Positions 33,924 to 43,097 of a stretch of 64,000 nt of DNA are shown piece after piece. Numbering within the stretch: position 1 is the first letter of the stretch; every line of letters begins with the position of its first letter. The stretch is taken from the NCBI RefSeq assembly GCF_005233835.1, contig NZ_SZQA01000019.1, positions 1 to 64,000 of the forward strand. Reading direction: 5' to 3'. The stretch is from Herbidospora galbida (lineage in GTDB: Bacteria; Actinomycetota; Actinomycetes; Streptosporangiales; Streptosporangiaceae). Below the pieces are notes generated by a model. It saw nothing but the letters and a program-made list of their open reading frames with translations, ran no database searches and was not told the origin of the DNA. The translations under genes were made by a program, and so were the position numbers.

Positions 33924-34757
33924 ATGTCACGTATGCGTACCCCACTCGGTGACTTCCTTCGCGCCCGGCGGCAGATCGTGTCACCCGGCCAGGTGGGCCT
34001 GCCGAGCGGTGCCCACCGCCGCACACCCGGACTGCGCCGGGAGGAGGTGGCGTTCCTGGCCAAGGTCAGCACCGACTACTACACGAAACTGGAGCAGGGC
34101 ATCGAACGCCGTCCGTCCGACCAGGTGCTCGACGCCCTGGCGCGGGTGCTCCGGCTCGACGGTGACGCCACCGGCCACCTTCGAGCGCTCGCCCATCCCC
34201 CGCAGAGCCGATCCGAGGCCGCCGACCCGGACCACGACGTCAACCCCCAGGTGCTGCGGCTGATGGACCAGTGGCACGACGTGGCGGCCGCGGTGGTGAA
34301 CCACCGGACCGACGTGCTGGCCTGCAACGCGCTCTGGGACGCCATCACCGGCGACTTCGGGCGCACCGGCAACCTCCTGCGCATCCTCTTCCTCGATCCC
34401 CGGGCACGTGAGCGCTGGGTGGAGTGGGACACGGAGGCGGGGGCCATGGTGGCCCACCTTCGCGCCAGCCTGGGGGCGAACCACGACGACCCCTCCCTGA
34501 ACGCGCTGGTCGCGGAGCTCTCGGAGGCGAGCGAGGACTTCCGGCGGATGTGGGGGCGCCACGACGTGCGGCTCAAGCGCCGCGACCCGGTCCTCCTGCG
34601 CCATCACCTGGTCGGCGACCTCACCCTCTGGCACGAGTCGTTCCCCATCGACAGCGCCCCGGGCCAGCGCCTCTGGACCGCACAGGCGGAGCCCGGCAGC
34701 CCCACCGAGGTGGCGCTGGGCGTCCTGCGTACGCTCGCCCACGCGAAAGCCGGCTGA
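33924..34757 (+). CDS. XRE regulator with MmyB-like ligand domain
   Basis: 277 residues. The N-terminal helix-turn-helix carries the characteristic RRTPGLRREEVAFLAKVSTD segment, with YYTKLEQG after it. From about 105 onward is the MmyB-like domain (QVLRLMDQWHDVAAAVVNHR and RDPVLLRHHLVGDLTLWHES), which in relatives binds a fatty-acid-like ligand. There is no evident ribosome binding site; M4 (ATG 33933) is an alternative start. It stands alone. Confidence 0.87.
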   Translation: MSRMRTPLGDFLRARRQIVSPGQVGLPSGAHRRTPGLRREEVAFLAKVSTDYYTKLEQGIERRPSDQVLDALARVLRLDGDATGHLRALAHPPQSRSEAADPDHDVNPQVLRLMDQWHDVAAAVVNHRTDVLACNALWDAITGDFGRTGNLLRILFLDPRARERWVEWDTEAGAMVAHLRASLGANHDDPSLNALVAELSEASEDFRRMWGRHDVRLKRRDPVLLRHHLVGDLTLWHESFPIDSAPGQRLWTAQAEPGSPTEVALGVLRTLAHAKAG

Positions 34758-34920
34758 TCGGGGGAACATCGGCGGCGCTCCCCGTGTTACCGTGTTATCG
34801 GGATTGCGTGTTTCTGGCCCCTTCTCGGGCACACGCTCCCCACACTTCACTCTCTGATTCACCGAAGGCGTCCACTGGGCCTTCCGTGGCCTGCCTTCCC
34901 GTGCTCCCAAGGAGCCCACC
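34758..34920 (+). promoter_or_regulatory. Pyrimidine-rich leader of the compact rho gene
   Basis: This 163-base stretch holds no gene. From about 34805 the plus strand is C/T-rich and poor in G until the AAGGAG before the ATG, the kind of unstructured RNA that Rho binds (rut-like). The rho gene of E. coli is autoregulated in its leader, so this may be a self-control site. Confidence 0.4.
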
Positions 34921-35982
34921 ATGGCAACCCCCCTCGTTCGCCGTGCCCGGAACGTGCGCGGCATCCTCGACGGTCGTCACCTGCGGGTCGACGGCTATCT
35001 CACATCACCCAACGACGTCGTCGTCCCGCCTGAGCTGCTGAAAGGGCTCCGGCAGGGCGACGTCGTCCACGGCACGGCCCAGGGCGGCAGGCTCGTGTCC
35101 GTCGACTCCGCGCCGCCCGGCCACCGGCCGCACTTCGCCGATCTCACGCCCGTCCACCCGGAGGAACGGCTCCGGCTGGAGACCAGCAAGGGCGTGCTGT
35201 CCACCAGGGTCATCGACCTGCTGACGCCCATCGGCAAGGGGCAGCGGGGGCTCATCGTCGCGCCGCCCAAGGCGGGGAAGACGCTGATCCTCAAGGCCAT
35301 CGCCGACGCGGTGAGCGCCAACCATCCCGACGTCCACCTCATGGTCGTGCTCGTCGACGAGCGGCCCGAGGAGGTCACCGACATGCGGGCGTCGGTGAAG
35401 GGCGAGGTCATCGCCTCGACCTTCGACCGGCCGCCGGCCGATCACATCGCCGTCGTCGAGCTCGCGGTCGAGCGGGCCAAGCGGCTCGTCGAGCTCGGGC
35501 AGGACGTCGTGCTGCTCATCGACTCGATCACCCGGGTCGGAAGGGCGTACAACATGACCCTGCCCGGCGGCGGGAAGACGCTCAGCGGCGGGATCGACGT
35601 GCGGGCCGTGCATCCGCCGAAGCGGATCCTCGGCGCGGCGCGCAAGCTGCGTGAGGGCGGATCCCTCACGATCATCGCGACGGCCCTGGTCGAGACCGGG
35701 TCGAAGATGGACGACAACCTCTTCGAGGAGTTCAAGAGCACCGGCAACATGGAGCTGCGGCTCAGCCGCGCCCTGTCGGAGCGGCGGGTGTTCCCGGCCG
35801 TCGACGTCACCGGGTCGAGCACCCGCCGCGAGGAGCTCCTCCTCGATCCCGCCGAGCTGCCGCTGGTCTGGCAGCTCCGCAAGGCTCTACGCGCGGACGA
35901 GAGCTTCGAGCCGTTCCTGTCCAAGCTGAAGGACACCGGCTCCAACGCCGAGCTTCTCCTCGGTCTCACCCGGGCCGCCTAA
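34921..35982 (+). CDS. Compact Rho-type transcription termination factor
   Basis: 353 residues, far shorter than the usual actinobacterial Rho (about 600-700 with a long N-terminal insert). A reduced OB-fold region (about 12-52) lacks the aromatic GFGFLR RNA-contact motif. The ring ATPase core is complete: P-loop APPKAGKT (114-121), VLVDERPEEVTDM, DSITRVGRAYN, a Q-loop GGGKTLSGGID (217-226) and the region FKSTGNMELRLSRALSERRV with the arginine finger. It should therefore be an active RNA-dependent translocase with altered primary RNA binding. AAGGAG precedes the ATG. The HrpB helicase gene follows after 10 bases. Confidence 0.88.
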   Translation: MATPLVRRARNVRGILDGRHLRVDGYLTSPNDVVVPPELLKGLRQGDVVHGTAQGGRLVSVDSAPPGHRPHFADLTPVHPEERLRLETSKGVLSTRVIDLLTPIGKGQRGLIVAPPKAGKTLILKAIADAVSANHPDVHLMVVLVDERPEEVTDMRASVKGEVIASTFDRPPADHIAVVELAVERAKRLVELGQDVVLLIDSITRVGRAYNMTLPGGGKTLSGGIDVRAVHPPKRILGAARKLREGGSLTIIATALVETGSKMDDNLFEEFKSTGNMELRLSRALSERRVFPAVDVTGSSTRREELLLDPAELPLVWQLRKALRADESFEPFLSKLKDTGSNAELLLGLTRAA

Positions 35983-35992
35983 GCTGACGGGC

Positions 35993-38338
35993 GTGCTCCC
36001 GGTCACCCACGCCCTGCCGCGGCTGCTGGCCGCCCTCGACGACGCCGGCGCGGCCGTGCTGACCTCGCCCCCGGGCAGTGGCAAGACCACGCTCGTGCCG
36101 CTCGCGCTGGCCCCACGCAAGGTCGTGGTGGCCGAGCCCCGGCGGATCGCCGTGCGGGCCGCCGCGCGACGCATGGCCTGGTCACTGGGCGAGAAGACGG
36201 GCGAACGGGTCGGCTACACGATCCGCGGCGAACGCCGGGTCTCCGCGCGGACCCAGATCGAGGTCGTGACGACCGGCGTCCTTCTCCAGCGGCTCCAGCG
36301 TGACCCCGAACTCACCGGGGTCGACGTGGTCATCGTCGACGAGTGCCACGAGCGCCATCTCGACGCCGACACCACCCTGGCCTTTCTTCTCGACGTACGC
36401 GCCGCGCTCCGCCCCGACCTGCGCATCCTGGCCATGTCGGCCACCGCCGACGCGCCCCGGTGGGCGTCCCTGATCGAGGGGCCCGTGGTCGAGGCCCAGG
36501 GCGCGGTGCATCCCGTCGACGTCGTGTGGGCGCCGCCGCCCCGGCCCGCCGTGATCTGGCCCCGGGTCGACGCGGCCTTCCTCTCCCACGTCGCCGCCAC
36601 GGTCCGCCGCGCCTGGCGGGAGCGCGAGGGCGACGTGCTCTGCTTCCTCCCCGGCGTGGCCGAACTCGGGGCGGTCGGCCGCCGGCTGGGTGATCTCGAC
36701 GTGCTGCAGGTGCACGGCGGGTCGCCCTCCCACGTCCAGGACGCGGTGCTCTCCCCCAGTGAGGAGAGGCGCGTCATCCTGGCCACGTCGGTGGCCGAGT
36801 CGAGCCTGACCGTGCCCGGGGTGCGGATCGTGGTCGACTCCGGGCTGGCCCGGGAACCCCGGATGGACCACGCCCGGGGCCTGGGGTCCCTGGTGACGGT
36901 TCCGGCGTCGAGGGCGGCGGCCACCCAGCGGGCCGGGCGGGCGGGCCGTGAGGCGCCGGGAGCCGTCTATCGGTGCTGGCCGGAGGCCGAGCGGCGGGCC
37001 GACCACCCGCAGCCGGAGATCGCGCTGGCCGACCTCACGTCCTTCGCCCTTCAGGCCGCCTGCTGGGGCTCCGACCAGTTGTCTCTGCTCGACCAGCCGC
37101 CGGCCGGGCCGTTGAAGGCGGCCCGCGAGACGCTCACGCTGCTGGGCGCCCTCGACGACGGCAGGGTGACCGCGAAAGGCCGCCGGATCGCGGGCGTCGG
37201 CGTCCATCCCCGGCTGGCGCGGGCGCTGCTCGACGCGGCGCCGCTGACCGGGGTCCGGCAGGCGGCCGAGGTGGTGGCGCTGCTGGGCGGGCAGCTCCCC
37301 CGCGACGCCTCCGACGATCTCGTCGCGGCCTGGCGGGCCGGCCGCACCCCCGAGTTGCGGCGCGAGGCCGACCGGCTCGCCCGCGAAGCACCGTCGCAGG
37401 CGGAGGGGCGCGGCCTCTCCGACGACCAGGCCGCCGGGATCGTCGTCGCGCTGGCCTATCCCGAGAGGGTGGCGCGGCGGCGGGCCGGGTCGGGGTTCGT
37501 CATGGCGTCCGGGACGGGGGCCGAGGTCGGGCAGGGGTCGCGGCTGGCCGAGGCCGAGTGGCTGGCCGTGGCGGTCGCCGACCGGGCCACCGGCCGGGCC
37601 GCCGCGCGGGTTCGCCAGGCCGCCGTCATCGACGAGGGCGTCGCCCTCATGTCGGGCCCCGTCGTGGAGGACGACGAGATCGCCTGGCGCGACGGCGACG
37701 TCGTGGCCCGGCGCGTTCGGAGGCTGGGGGCGATCGAGTTGTCGTCCAGGGCCCTGAAGACCGATGTCTCGGCGGCCGTCAAGGAAGGGCTGCGGCAGGA
37801 GGGGGTGGGACTGCTCACCTGGACGCCGGCCGCCCGCGCGCTCAGGGAGCGGATGGAGTTCGCCCGCCGGGCGCTCGGCGATCCGTGGCCCGACGTGGAG
37901 AAGGCGCTGGTCGAGGGGCTCGATCTGTCCAGGGTCCGCCGGCGGGCCGATCTGGCCGCGCTCGACGTGGCCGCCGCGCTCCGGGGGCTGGTGCCGTGGC
38001 AGGTGCGGCTCGACGAGGTCGTGCCCGAACGGCTGGAGATCCCCAGCGGTTCGCAGGCCCGCCTCGACTACAGCGGCGAGCGCCCGGTGCTGGCGGCCAA
38101 GGTGCAGGAGCTCTTCGGGTGGACGGCCACCCCGGTCGTCGCGGGCGTTCCGGTCACCATCCACCTGCTCTCGCCGGCGGGGCGGCCGGTCGCGGTCACC
38201 GGGGATCTGGCGTCGTTCTGGCGGGAAGGCTATCGGCAGGTCCGGGCCGAGCTGCGGGGGCGTTATCCGAAACATCCCTGGCCGGAGGATCCGCTCGCCG
38301 CGGCGCCGACGTCCCGGACCAATCCCCGGCGTCGCTAG
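35993..38338 (+). CDS. hrpB: ATP-dependent RNA helicase HrpB
   Basis: 781 residues. DEAH-type helicase motifs are in order: Walker A SPPGSGKTT (about 25-33), VVVAEPRRIAVRAAA, VIVDECHERHLD, MSATAD, ILATSVAESSLT and QRAGRAGR, followed by the HA2 and HrpB C-terminal regions. HrpB is an RNA helicase related to RNA processing or ribosome work; its role in actinobacteria is unclear. The start is a GTG ten bases after the compact rho, so the two RNA translocases are probably one transcript. Confidence 0.9.
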   Translation: MLPVTHALPRLLAALDDAGAAVLTSPPGSGKTTLVPLALAPRKVVVAEPRRIAVRAAARRMAWSLGEKTGERVGYTIRGERRVSARTQIEVVTTGVLLQRLQRDPELTGVDVVIVDECHERHLDADTTLAFLLDVRAALRPDLRILAMSATADAPRWASLIEGPVVEAQGAVHPVDVVWAPPPRPAVIWPRVDAAFLSHVAATVRRAWREREGDVLCFLPGVAELGAVGRRLGDLDVLQVHGGSPSHVQDAVLSPSEERRVILATSVAESSLTVPGVRIVVDSGLAREPRMDHARGLGSLVTVPASRAAATQRAGRAGREAPGAVYRCWPEAERRADHPQPEIALADLTSFALQAACWGSDQLSLLDQPPAGPLKAARETLTLLGALDDGRVTAKGRRIAGVGVHPRLARALLDAAPLTGVRQAAEVVALLGGQLPRDASDDLVAAWRAGRTPELRREADRLAREAPSQAEGRGLSDDQAAGIVVALAYPERVARRRAGSGFVMASGTGAEVGQGSRLAEAEWLAVAVADRATGRAAARVRQAAVIDEGVALMSGPVVEDDEIAWRDGDVVARRVRRLGAIELSSRALKTDVSAAVKEGLRQEGVGLLTWTPAARALRERMEFARRALGDPWPDVEKALVEGLDLSRVRRRADLAALDVAAALRGLVPWQVRLDEVVPERLEIPSGSQARLDYSGERPVLAAKVQELFGWTATPVVAGVPVTIHLLSPAGRPVAVTGDLASFWREGYRQVRAELRGRYPKHPWPEDPLAAAPTSRTNPRRR

Positions 38339-38474
38339 ACGATCAGTCAAGATCATGTCCATTTCGGTCAAGCGATCATCCGCGTTATTCCCCAAAAGGA
38401 CATACCTCTACTTTTCGCCCCATTTGTCCACTTACGGTGCTTGAGACAGCACAAATCGCATACCAGGGGGACAA

Positions 38475-39386
38475 ATGCGACACGCTCGTCTTCGGCTCGC
38501 CGCTCTCGGCACGGCCTCGGCAGTGGTGACCGCCGCCGCCTGGGCCGGGACGACGGCGGCATGGGCAACACCCGTCCCGGACGTCCCCTCATCCGCACCC
38601 GCGGGGAGTCCTGAGCCGACCCAGAGCCCAACAGGCTCGGAGAGTCCGTCCGCCAGCCCCACGACGACCGCCGAACCGGCGACGGCCCTGCAGGACGCTC
38701 TCACGAAGAGCGCCGAGGCCAACACGGCGTCGGGCACGATGCACTTCAGCAGTCAAGGCAAGATCGACGCGCGCGGCACCTGGGCGCGCCAGAACAAACC
38801 CAACCTCCTGACCGCGAAGGTCAACCAGCTCACGCTCGACGGCAAGGCCAACTCCGCCAAGCCGCAGATCATCGTCAACGGCGAGACCGCCTTCGTGAAC
38901 GGCGACGGCCTGATCCCGAACCAGGGCAACACGTGGTGGAAGGTACCGCTGAACAACCTGCCCGGCGAGCGCGGGAAGATGATCTCCGATCTGCTCACCA
39001 GCGGCCGCCTCCAGGACCCCGCGACGATCAAGCAGATCGCGGGCGCGCACAAGGACGTCGAGAACGAGGGCGAGGAGGAGGTCGGCGGCCAGACCGTCAC
39101 CCACTACAGCTCCACCCTCGACACGCAGGAGGCGGCGGAGGCCGCCGGTCTGCCCGCGCCGACGCCGTCGCCCACCAACTGGCCCAAGACCCTGCGGGTG
39201 GACACCTGGGTCGACTCCTCGGGCATGGTCAAGCGACAGCAGTTCCGCAACGAGGAAGGCGGCCGGCCGTTCAACCTGAACCTGACGGTCAAGGAGTACG
39301 ACAAGCCGGTCACCGTGCAGACGCCGCCGGCCGGCCAGGTCAAGGAGGTCGACCAGCAGACCCTGAAGAACCTCCTGGGCGAGTAG
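38475..39386 (+). CDS. Secreted LppX/LprG-like protein
   Basis: 303 residues. A signal peptide (about 1-32), then a Ser/Thr/Pro-rich linker (about 35-68), then a domain of about 230 residues with the alternating pattern of LppX/LprAFG lipid carriers (ASGTMHFSSQGKIDARGTWA, DTWVDSSGMVKRQQF). There is no lipobox Cys, so it is probably exported free rather than as a lipoprotein. AGGGGGA precedes the ATG. A terminator follows. Confidence 0.75.
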   Translation: MRHARLRLAALGTASAVVTAAAWAGTTAAWATPVPDVPSSAPAGSPEPTQSPTGSESPSASPTTTAEPATALQDALTKSAEANTASGTMHFSSQGKIDARGTWARQNKPNLLTAKVNQLTLDGKANSAKPQIIVNGETAFVNGDGLIPNQGNTWWKVPLNNLPGERGKMISDLLTSGRLQDPATIKQIAGAHKDVENEGEEEVGGQTVTHYSSTLDTQEAAEAAGLPAPTPSPTNWPKTLRVDTWVDSSGMVKRQQFRNEEGGRPFNLNLTVKEYDKPVTVQTPPAGQVKEVDQQTLKNLLGE

Positions 39387-39404
39387 CCCGGCAACCCGGC
39401 CTAG

Positions 39405-39435
39405 ACGCGTCCTCCCTACGGGGAGGGCGCGTTTT
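39405..39435 (+). terminator. Intrinsic terminator
   Basis: A 12-bp stem with one G-T pair (39405-39416 and 39421-39432), TACG tetraloop and TTTT at the end, 19 bases past the stop of the LppX-like gene. Confidence 0.85.
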
Positions 39436-39451
39436 GGCATGATCACCGGTC

Positions 39452-39745
39452 ATGAGCCAGTGGAGAGTCCTCATCGAGGAGAACGTCGGCAGCGCCAACG
39501 GCAAGGAGTGGCGGGTCTCCGACATCTACGAGGTCAAGGGTGAGCGGGCGGAGGCGCGGTCGATCGCGTACGAGCTCGCCGTGCGGCACCAGCCGCAGCA
39601 CCCGATGAACCAGGGAACCCGCAGTGTCTACCGCATCAGCGACGACGAGTACCTGACCACCATCAAAGGGGCGACCGCGAAATATCACTACAGAGTCGTC
39701 GTGGCCGAGCTCTTGACGCTGGATGCTAGCGAGGAGCTATCTTAG
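39452..39745 (+). CDS. Conserved-looking hypothetical protein
   Basis: 97 residues, soluble, mixed alpha/beta by composition (WRVLIEENVGSANGKEWRVS at the start, YRISDDEYLTTIKGATAKYH in the middle). I do not recognise the family. The reading frame has normal third-position GC and no membrane segment. No clear ribosome binding site. It overlaps the first bases of the palindrome in front of the SPFH gene. Confidence 0.6.
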   Translation: MSQWRVLIEENVGSANGKEWRVSDIYEVKGERAEARSIAYELAVRHQPQHPMNQGTRSVYRISDDEYLTTIKGATAKYHYRVVVAELLTLDASEELS

Positions 39746-39755
39746 TGATATCACT
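39744..39755. promoter_or_regulatory. Palindrome in front of the SPFH-RHH operon
   Basis: AGTGATATCACT is a perfect 12-base palindrome 22 bases upstream of the SPFH start, within TATCTTAGTGATATCACTTC. The small ribbon-helix-helix protein encoded at the end of this operon is the natural candidate to bind it. Confidence 0.6.
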
Positions 39756-39776
39756 TCGATAGTCAGGAGGAAGGGC

Positions 39777-40628
39777 ATGGAGCGAGAGGCCTTCCGGATG
39801 AACGGATTCGTCATCCTGGTCGCGCTGCTCGTCGTGGCGGCCGCGCTGGTGCTGTTCGGCATGACCCAGGACGAGGCGTTCTTCATCGTGTGCGTGGTCG
39901 TGGCGGCGGTGATCGTGTTCCTGCCGGCGTCCGGCTTCGCCGTGGTCAACCCCAACGAGGCCAAGGTCGTGCAGTTCTTCGGCCGCTACATCGGCACCAT
40001 CAAGACCGCCGGGTTCACCTGGACGGTCCCGTTCACCGACAAGAACCGCATCAGCCTCCGGGTGCGCAACTTCGAGACCACCAAGCTCAAGGTCAACGAC
40101 GCCGACGGCAACCCCGTCGAGATCGCGGCCGTCGTGGTCTACCGGGTCGTCGACACCGCCAAGGCGTCCTTCTCCGTCGACGACTACGAGAACTTCGTCG
40201 CCATCCAGTCGGAGGCCGCCGTGCGGCACCTGGCGACCTCCCACCCCTACGACAGCCACATCGAAGACCGCACCAGCCTCCGCGACGGCGCGACGGTCGC
40301 TGAGGAGCTCACCACCGAGCTCCGCGAGCGCACCGACCTGGCCGGCATCGAGCTGCTGGAGGCCCGCATCACCCATCTGGCCTACGCCCCCGAGATCGCC
40401 CAGGCCATGCTGGTCCGCCAGCAGGCCGCCCAGGTCGTCGCCGCCCGGCGGCAGATCGTCGAGGGCGCGGTCGGCATGGTCCAGCTCGCCCTCGACCGGC
40501 TGAGCGCCGAGCACGTCGTCGAACTCGACGAGGAGCGCCGCGCCGCGATGGTCTCCAACCTCCTGGTCGTCCTGTGCGGCGACCGGGCGACCCAGCCGGT
40601 GGTCAACACCGGCAGTCTGTATGCCTGA
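39777..40628 (+). CDS. SPFH (band 7) membrane protein
   Basis: 283 residues. Two hydrophobic segments near the N-terminus (about 10-50) are followed by the SPFH domain ([20 protein letters not shown], then [20 protein letters not shown]) and a helical tail ([20 protein letters not shown]). Such proteins assemble membrane-bound scaffolds. AGGAGGA precedes the ATG at 39777. Its stop overlaps the next gene by eight bases. Confidence 0.88.
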   Translation: MEREAFRMNGFVILVALLVVAAALVLFGMTQDEAFFIVCVVVAAVIVFLPASGFAVVNPNEAKVVQFFGRYIGTIKTAGFTWTVPFTDKNRISLRVRNFETTKLKVNDADGNPVEIAAVVVYRVVDTAKASFSVDDYENFVAIQSEAAVRHLATSHPYDSHIEDRTSLRDGATVAEELTTELRERTDLAGIELLEARITHLAYAPEIAQAMLVRQQAAQVVAARRQIVEGAVGMVQLALDRLSAEHVVELDEERRAAMVSNLLVVLCGDRATQPVVNTGSLYA

Positions 40629-40803
40629 CGAACGTCCCGCCAAGAAGGAGCCCAAGAAGCTCCTGCTGCGGCTCGACCCGGCCGTCCACGAGGCGATAGC
40701 CAAGTGGGCGGCCGACGACCTCCGCAGCGTCAACGCGCAGATCGAATACGCGCTCCGCATGGCGCTGACTCAGGCGGGACGGGCGCCGAAAAGGTCCGAC
40801 TAG
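40621..40803 (+). CDS. Arc-type ribbon-helix-helix protein
   Basis: 60 residues. [20 protein letters not shown] then [15 protein letters not shown] is the ribbon-helix-helix pattern of Arc/MetJ-type DNA-binding proteins. Translation is coupled to the SPFH gene by an eight-base overlap. It may be the autoregulator of this operon, acting at the palindrome at 39744-39755. It could also serve as a regulator without any toxin; no toxin gene is adjacent. Confidence 0.82.
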   Translation: MPDERPAKKEPKKLLLRLDPAVHEAIAKWAADDLRSVNAQIEYALRMALTQAGRAPKRSD

Positions 40804-40860
40804 GCATCGTCTTGGTTACGAGCCTTCTAATGGCAGGTACGTCCGGTCCACACTCTGGAC

Positions 40861-42171
40861 ATGTCGTGGGCCGGACGAACCGCCGTGGAGATAGCCGACG
40901 CCGTGCGCGCCGGCGAGGCGACCGCGGAACAGGTCGTGGCCGACCACCTGGAGGCCGTCGCCGCACGTGACGGCGCGATCGGCGCCTTCCGCGCCGTCCT
41001 GGCCGAGTCGGCGATGGCCGACGCGAAGGCCCTGGGGCACCGCCCCGACCTGCCCCTGGCGGGCGTACCGGTCGCGATCAAGGACAACGTCGCCGTGGCC
41101 GGCCAGATCACCACCAACGGCACCCGCGCCGCCTCGCCCGAGCCGGCGCCCGAAGACCACCCCGTGGTCGCCCGCCTGCGCGCGGCGGGCGCGATCGTGC
41201 TCGGCCTGACGAAGTGCCCCGAACTCTGCCTGTACGCCACCAGCGACACCCGCAACCCCTGGGATCCCCAGCGAACCGCCGGCGGATCGTCAGGCGGAAG
41301 CGCCGCGGCCGTGGCCGCCGGAATGGTCCCCCTGGCCCTGGGAAACGACGGCCTGGGCTCGTTACGCATCCCCGGCGCGGCGTGCGGCGTGGTCGCCCTC
41401 AAACCCGGCCACGGCCTCCTGGAGCCCCCGCCGCACGACTGGTTCGCGATGTCCGAGAACGGCCCGCTGACGACGACCGTGAACGACACGATCCTGGCCC
41501 TGACGGTGATGACCGGCACCCCGATCCTCCCCGAGGCCGAAGACCTCCGCATCGCCGTCGCCACCAACCCCCTCCCGCCCGGCTTCTCGGTCGACGCGGA
41601 GTTCCAGGAAGCGGCGAGAGCCGCCGGCGCGACCTTGCGCGAAGCCGGCCACACCGTGGTCGACCACGGCCGCCGCTTCCCGATGTCGTTGGGCTGGTCG
41701 ACGATCGCCGCCTGGTACTCCTGCGCCGCCGCCGACTCCCACGACCTCGACGAGAGCAAGCTCGAACCCCGCACCCGCTCGATGGCCCGCCTGGGCCGCT
41801 TCCTGCAACGAACCCGACGGGACGGCTCCCGCAGACGCGACGACTGGCGCGCCTACGGCGCCGACCAGTGGTTCGGCGACATCGACGTCCTGATCACCCC
41901 GACCATCGCCCACCTGCCGCCTTCGGCCGAGGGGTGGGCGTCGAAGGGGATGGCCCGGAACGCTTATGCCGACATCACGTTCGCGCCGCTGACGGGGGCG
42001 TGGAACATGGCGGGCTGGCCGGCGATGACGCTGCCGTTCGGAAGGCACAGCTCGGGGCTGCCGATGGGGGTGCAGCTGATCGCACCGCCGGACGGGGAGG
42101 GGCTGCTGCTGAGTTTGGCGGGCTATCTGGAACGCGCGCAGCCCTGGTCGAGGCACGCACCCGGCCACTGA
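40861..42171 (+). CDS. Amidase (amidase signature family)
   Basis: 436 residues. The Ser-cisSer-Lys triad is present: Lys in VPVAIKDNVAVAG, cis-Ser in TAGGSSGGSAAAVAAG and nucleophile Ser in NDGLGSLRIPGAACG. The last motif has Leu where most members have Gly. Substrate unknown. A rare TTA leucine codon sits inside the nucleophile motif (41362-41364). No ribosome binding site is obvious, and neighbours give no clue to its role. Confidence 0.85.
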   Translation: MSWAGRTAVEIADAVRAGEATAEQVVADHLEAVAARDGAIGAFRAVLAESAMADAKALGHRPDLPLAGVPVAIKDNVAVAGQITTNGTRAASPEPAPEDHPVVARLRAAGAIVLGLTKCPELCLYATSDTRNPWDPQRTAGGSSGGSAAAVAAGMVPLALGNDGLGSLRIPGAACGVVALKPGHGLLEPPPHDWFAMSENGPLTTTVNDTILALTVMTGTPILPEAEDLRIAVATNPLPPGFSVDAEFQEAARAAGATLREAGHTVVDHGRRFPMSLGWSTIAAWYSCAAADSHDLDESKLEPRTRSMARLGRFLQRTRRDGSRRRDDWRAYGADQWFGDIDVLITPTIAHLPPSAEGWASKGMARNAYADITFAPLTGAWNMAGWPAMTLPFGRHSSGLPMGVQLIAPPDGEGLLLSLAGYLERAQPWSRHAPGH

Positions 42172-42233
42172 CCGACCTCAAGAGGCCGAGCGACACGACA
42201 GGCCGCCCGACCTCAGGAATCTGGACTGCCCGG

Positions 42234-43097
42234 CTAGATCCCGATCGGGTGCCAGACCGTCTTCGTCTCCAGGAACGCCGTCATCCGGCCCGTCCCCGGA
42301 TCAGCCGCCCAGTCGGTCTTCCCGTTGGGCCGCAGCACCCGCTTGAGGTTCTCCGCCGCCAGTTCCTCGCACTTCTGCGCCAGCTCCGCGTCCGCCCCCG
42401 TCAGGTCGATCCCGTTCACGTCCATGTGACCGGCCAGCCACGGCGCCATCTCCGCGGACGACCCGGTGAGGATGTTCACCACCCCACCGGGCAGGTCGGA
42501 GGTCGCCAGCACCTCAGCCAGCGTGATCGACGGCAGCGGCGCCCGCTCCGAGGCGATCACGACGCACGTGTTCCCCGTCACGATCACCGGCGCGATCACC
42601 GAGACGAGCCCGAACAGCGGGCCCATCGGAGGAGCCACGATCCCGACCACCCCGGTCGGCTCCGGCGTCGACAGGTTGAAGTAGGGCCCGGCGACCGGGT
42701 TCGACGACCCGCGGAGCGAGGAGATCTTGTCGGACCACCCCGCGTACCAGACCAGCCGGTCGACGGCCGCGTCGACGAGTTCGCCGGCCTTCTTGCCCGA
42801 CACCCCGTCGGCCTCGGCGACCTCCGAGACGAACTGGGAGCGGCGGCCTTCGAGCATCTCGGCGATCCGGTAGAGGATCTGGCCCCGGTTGTAGGCGGTG
42901 GCGGCCGACCAGCCCGGGAAGGCCTTGCGCGCCGCCGTGACGGCGTCGCGGACGTCCTTGCGGGATGCCTTGGACGCGTTGGCGAGGAACTCGCCCTTGG
43001 CGCCGGTCACGACGTATGACCTCCCGCTCTCCGACCGTGGGAACGCACCGCCGATGTACAGCTTGTACGTCTTCCGTACCGACAGCCGCTCGCTCAC
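42234..43097 (-). CDS. Truncated aldehyde dehydrogenase, catalytic half missing
   Basis: 287 residues that match the N-terminal NAD-binding part of aldehyde dehydrogenases (GWSAATAYNRGQILYRIAEM, TPEPTGVVGIVAPPMGPLF, LPGGVVNILTG) and then stop after a divergent tail. The ELGGK and catalytic-Cys segments are absent, so it cannot be an active enzyme alone. The GTG at 43097 overlaps the stop of the full-length ALDH gene (GTGA), so it may be a partner subunit of that enzyme. The frame is clean, which argues against recent decay. Confidence 0.78.
   Translation of the reverse strand: MSERLSVRKTYKLYIGGAFPRSESGRSYVVTGAKGEFLANASKASRKDVRDAVTAARKAFPGWSAATAYNRGQILYRIAEMLEGRRSQFVSEVAEADGVSGKKAGELVDAAVDRLVWYAGWSDKISSLRGSSNPVAGPYFNLSTPEPTGVVGIVAPPMGPLFGLVSVIAPVIVTGNTCVVIASERAPLPSITLAEVLATSDLPGGVVNILTGSSAEMAPWLAGHMDVNGIDLTGADAELAQKCEELAAENLKRVLRPNGKTDWAADPGTGRMTAFLETKTVWHPIGI

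Noticed and set aside
40621-40803. Antitoxin of a toxin-antitoxin pair
   Set aside because: The ribbon-helix-helix protein is coupled to an SPFH gene; no small toxin gene is adjacent, so the operon-regulator reading is simpler.
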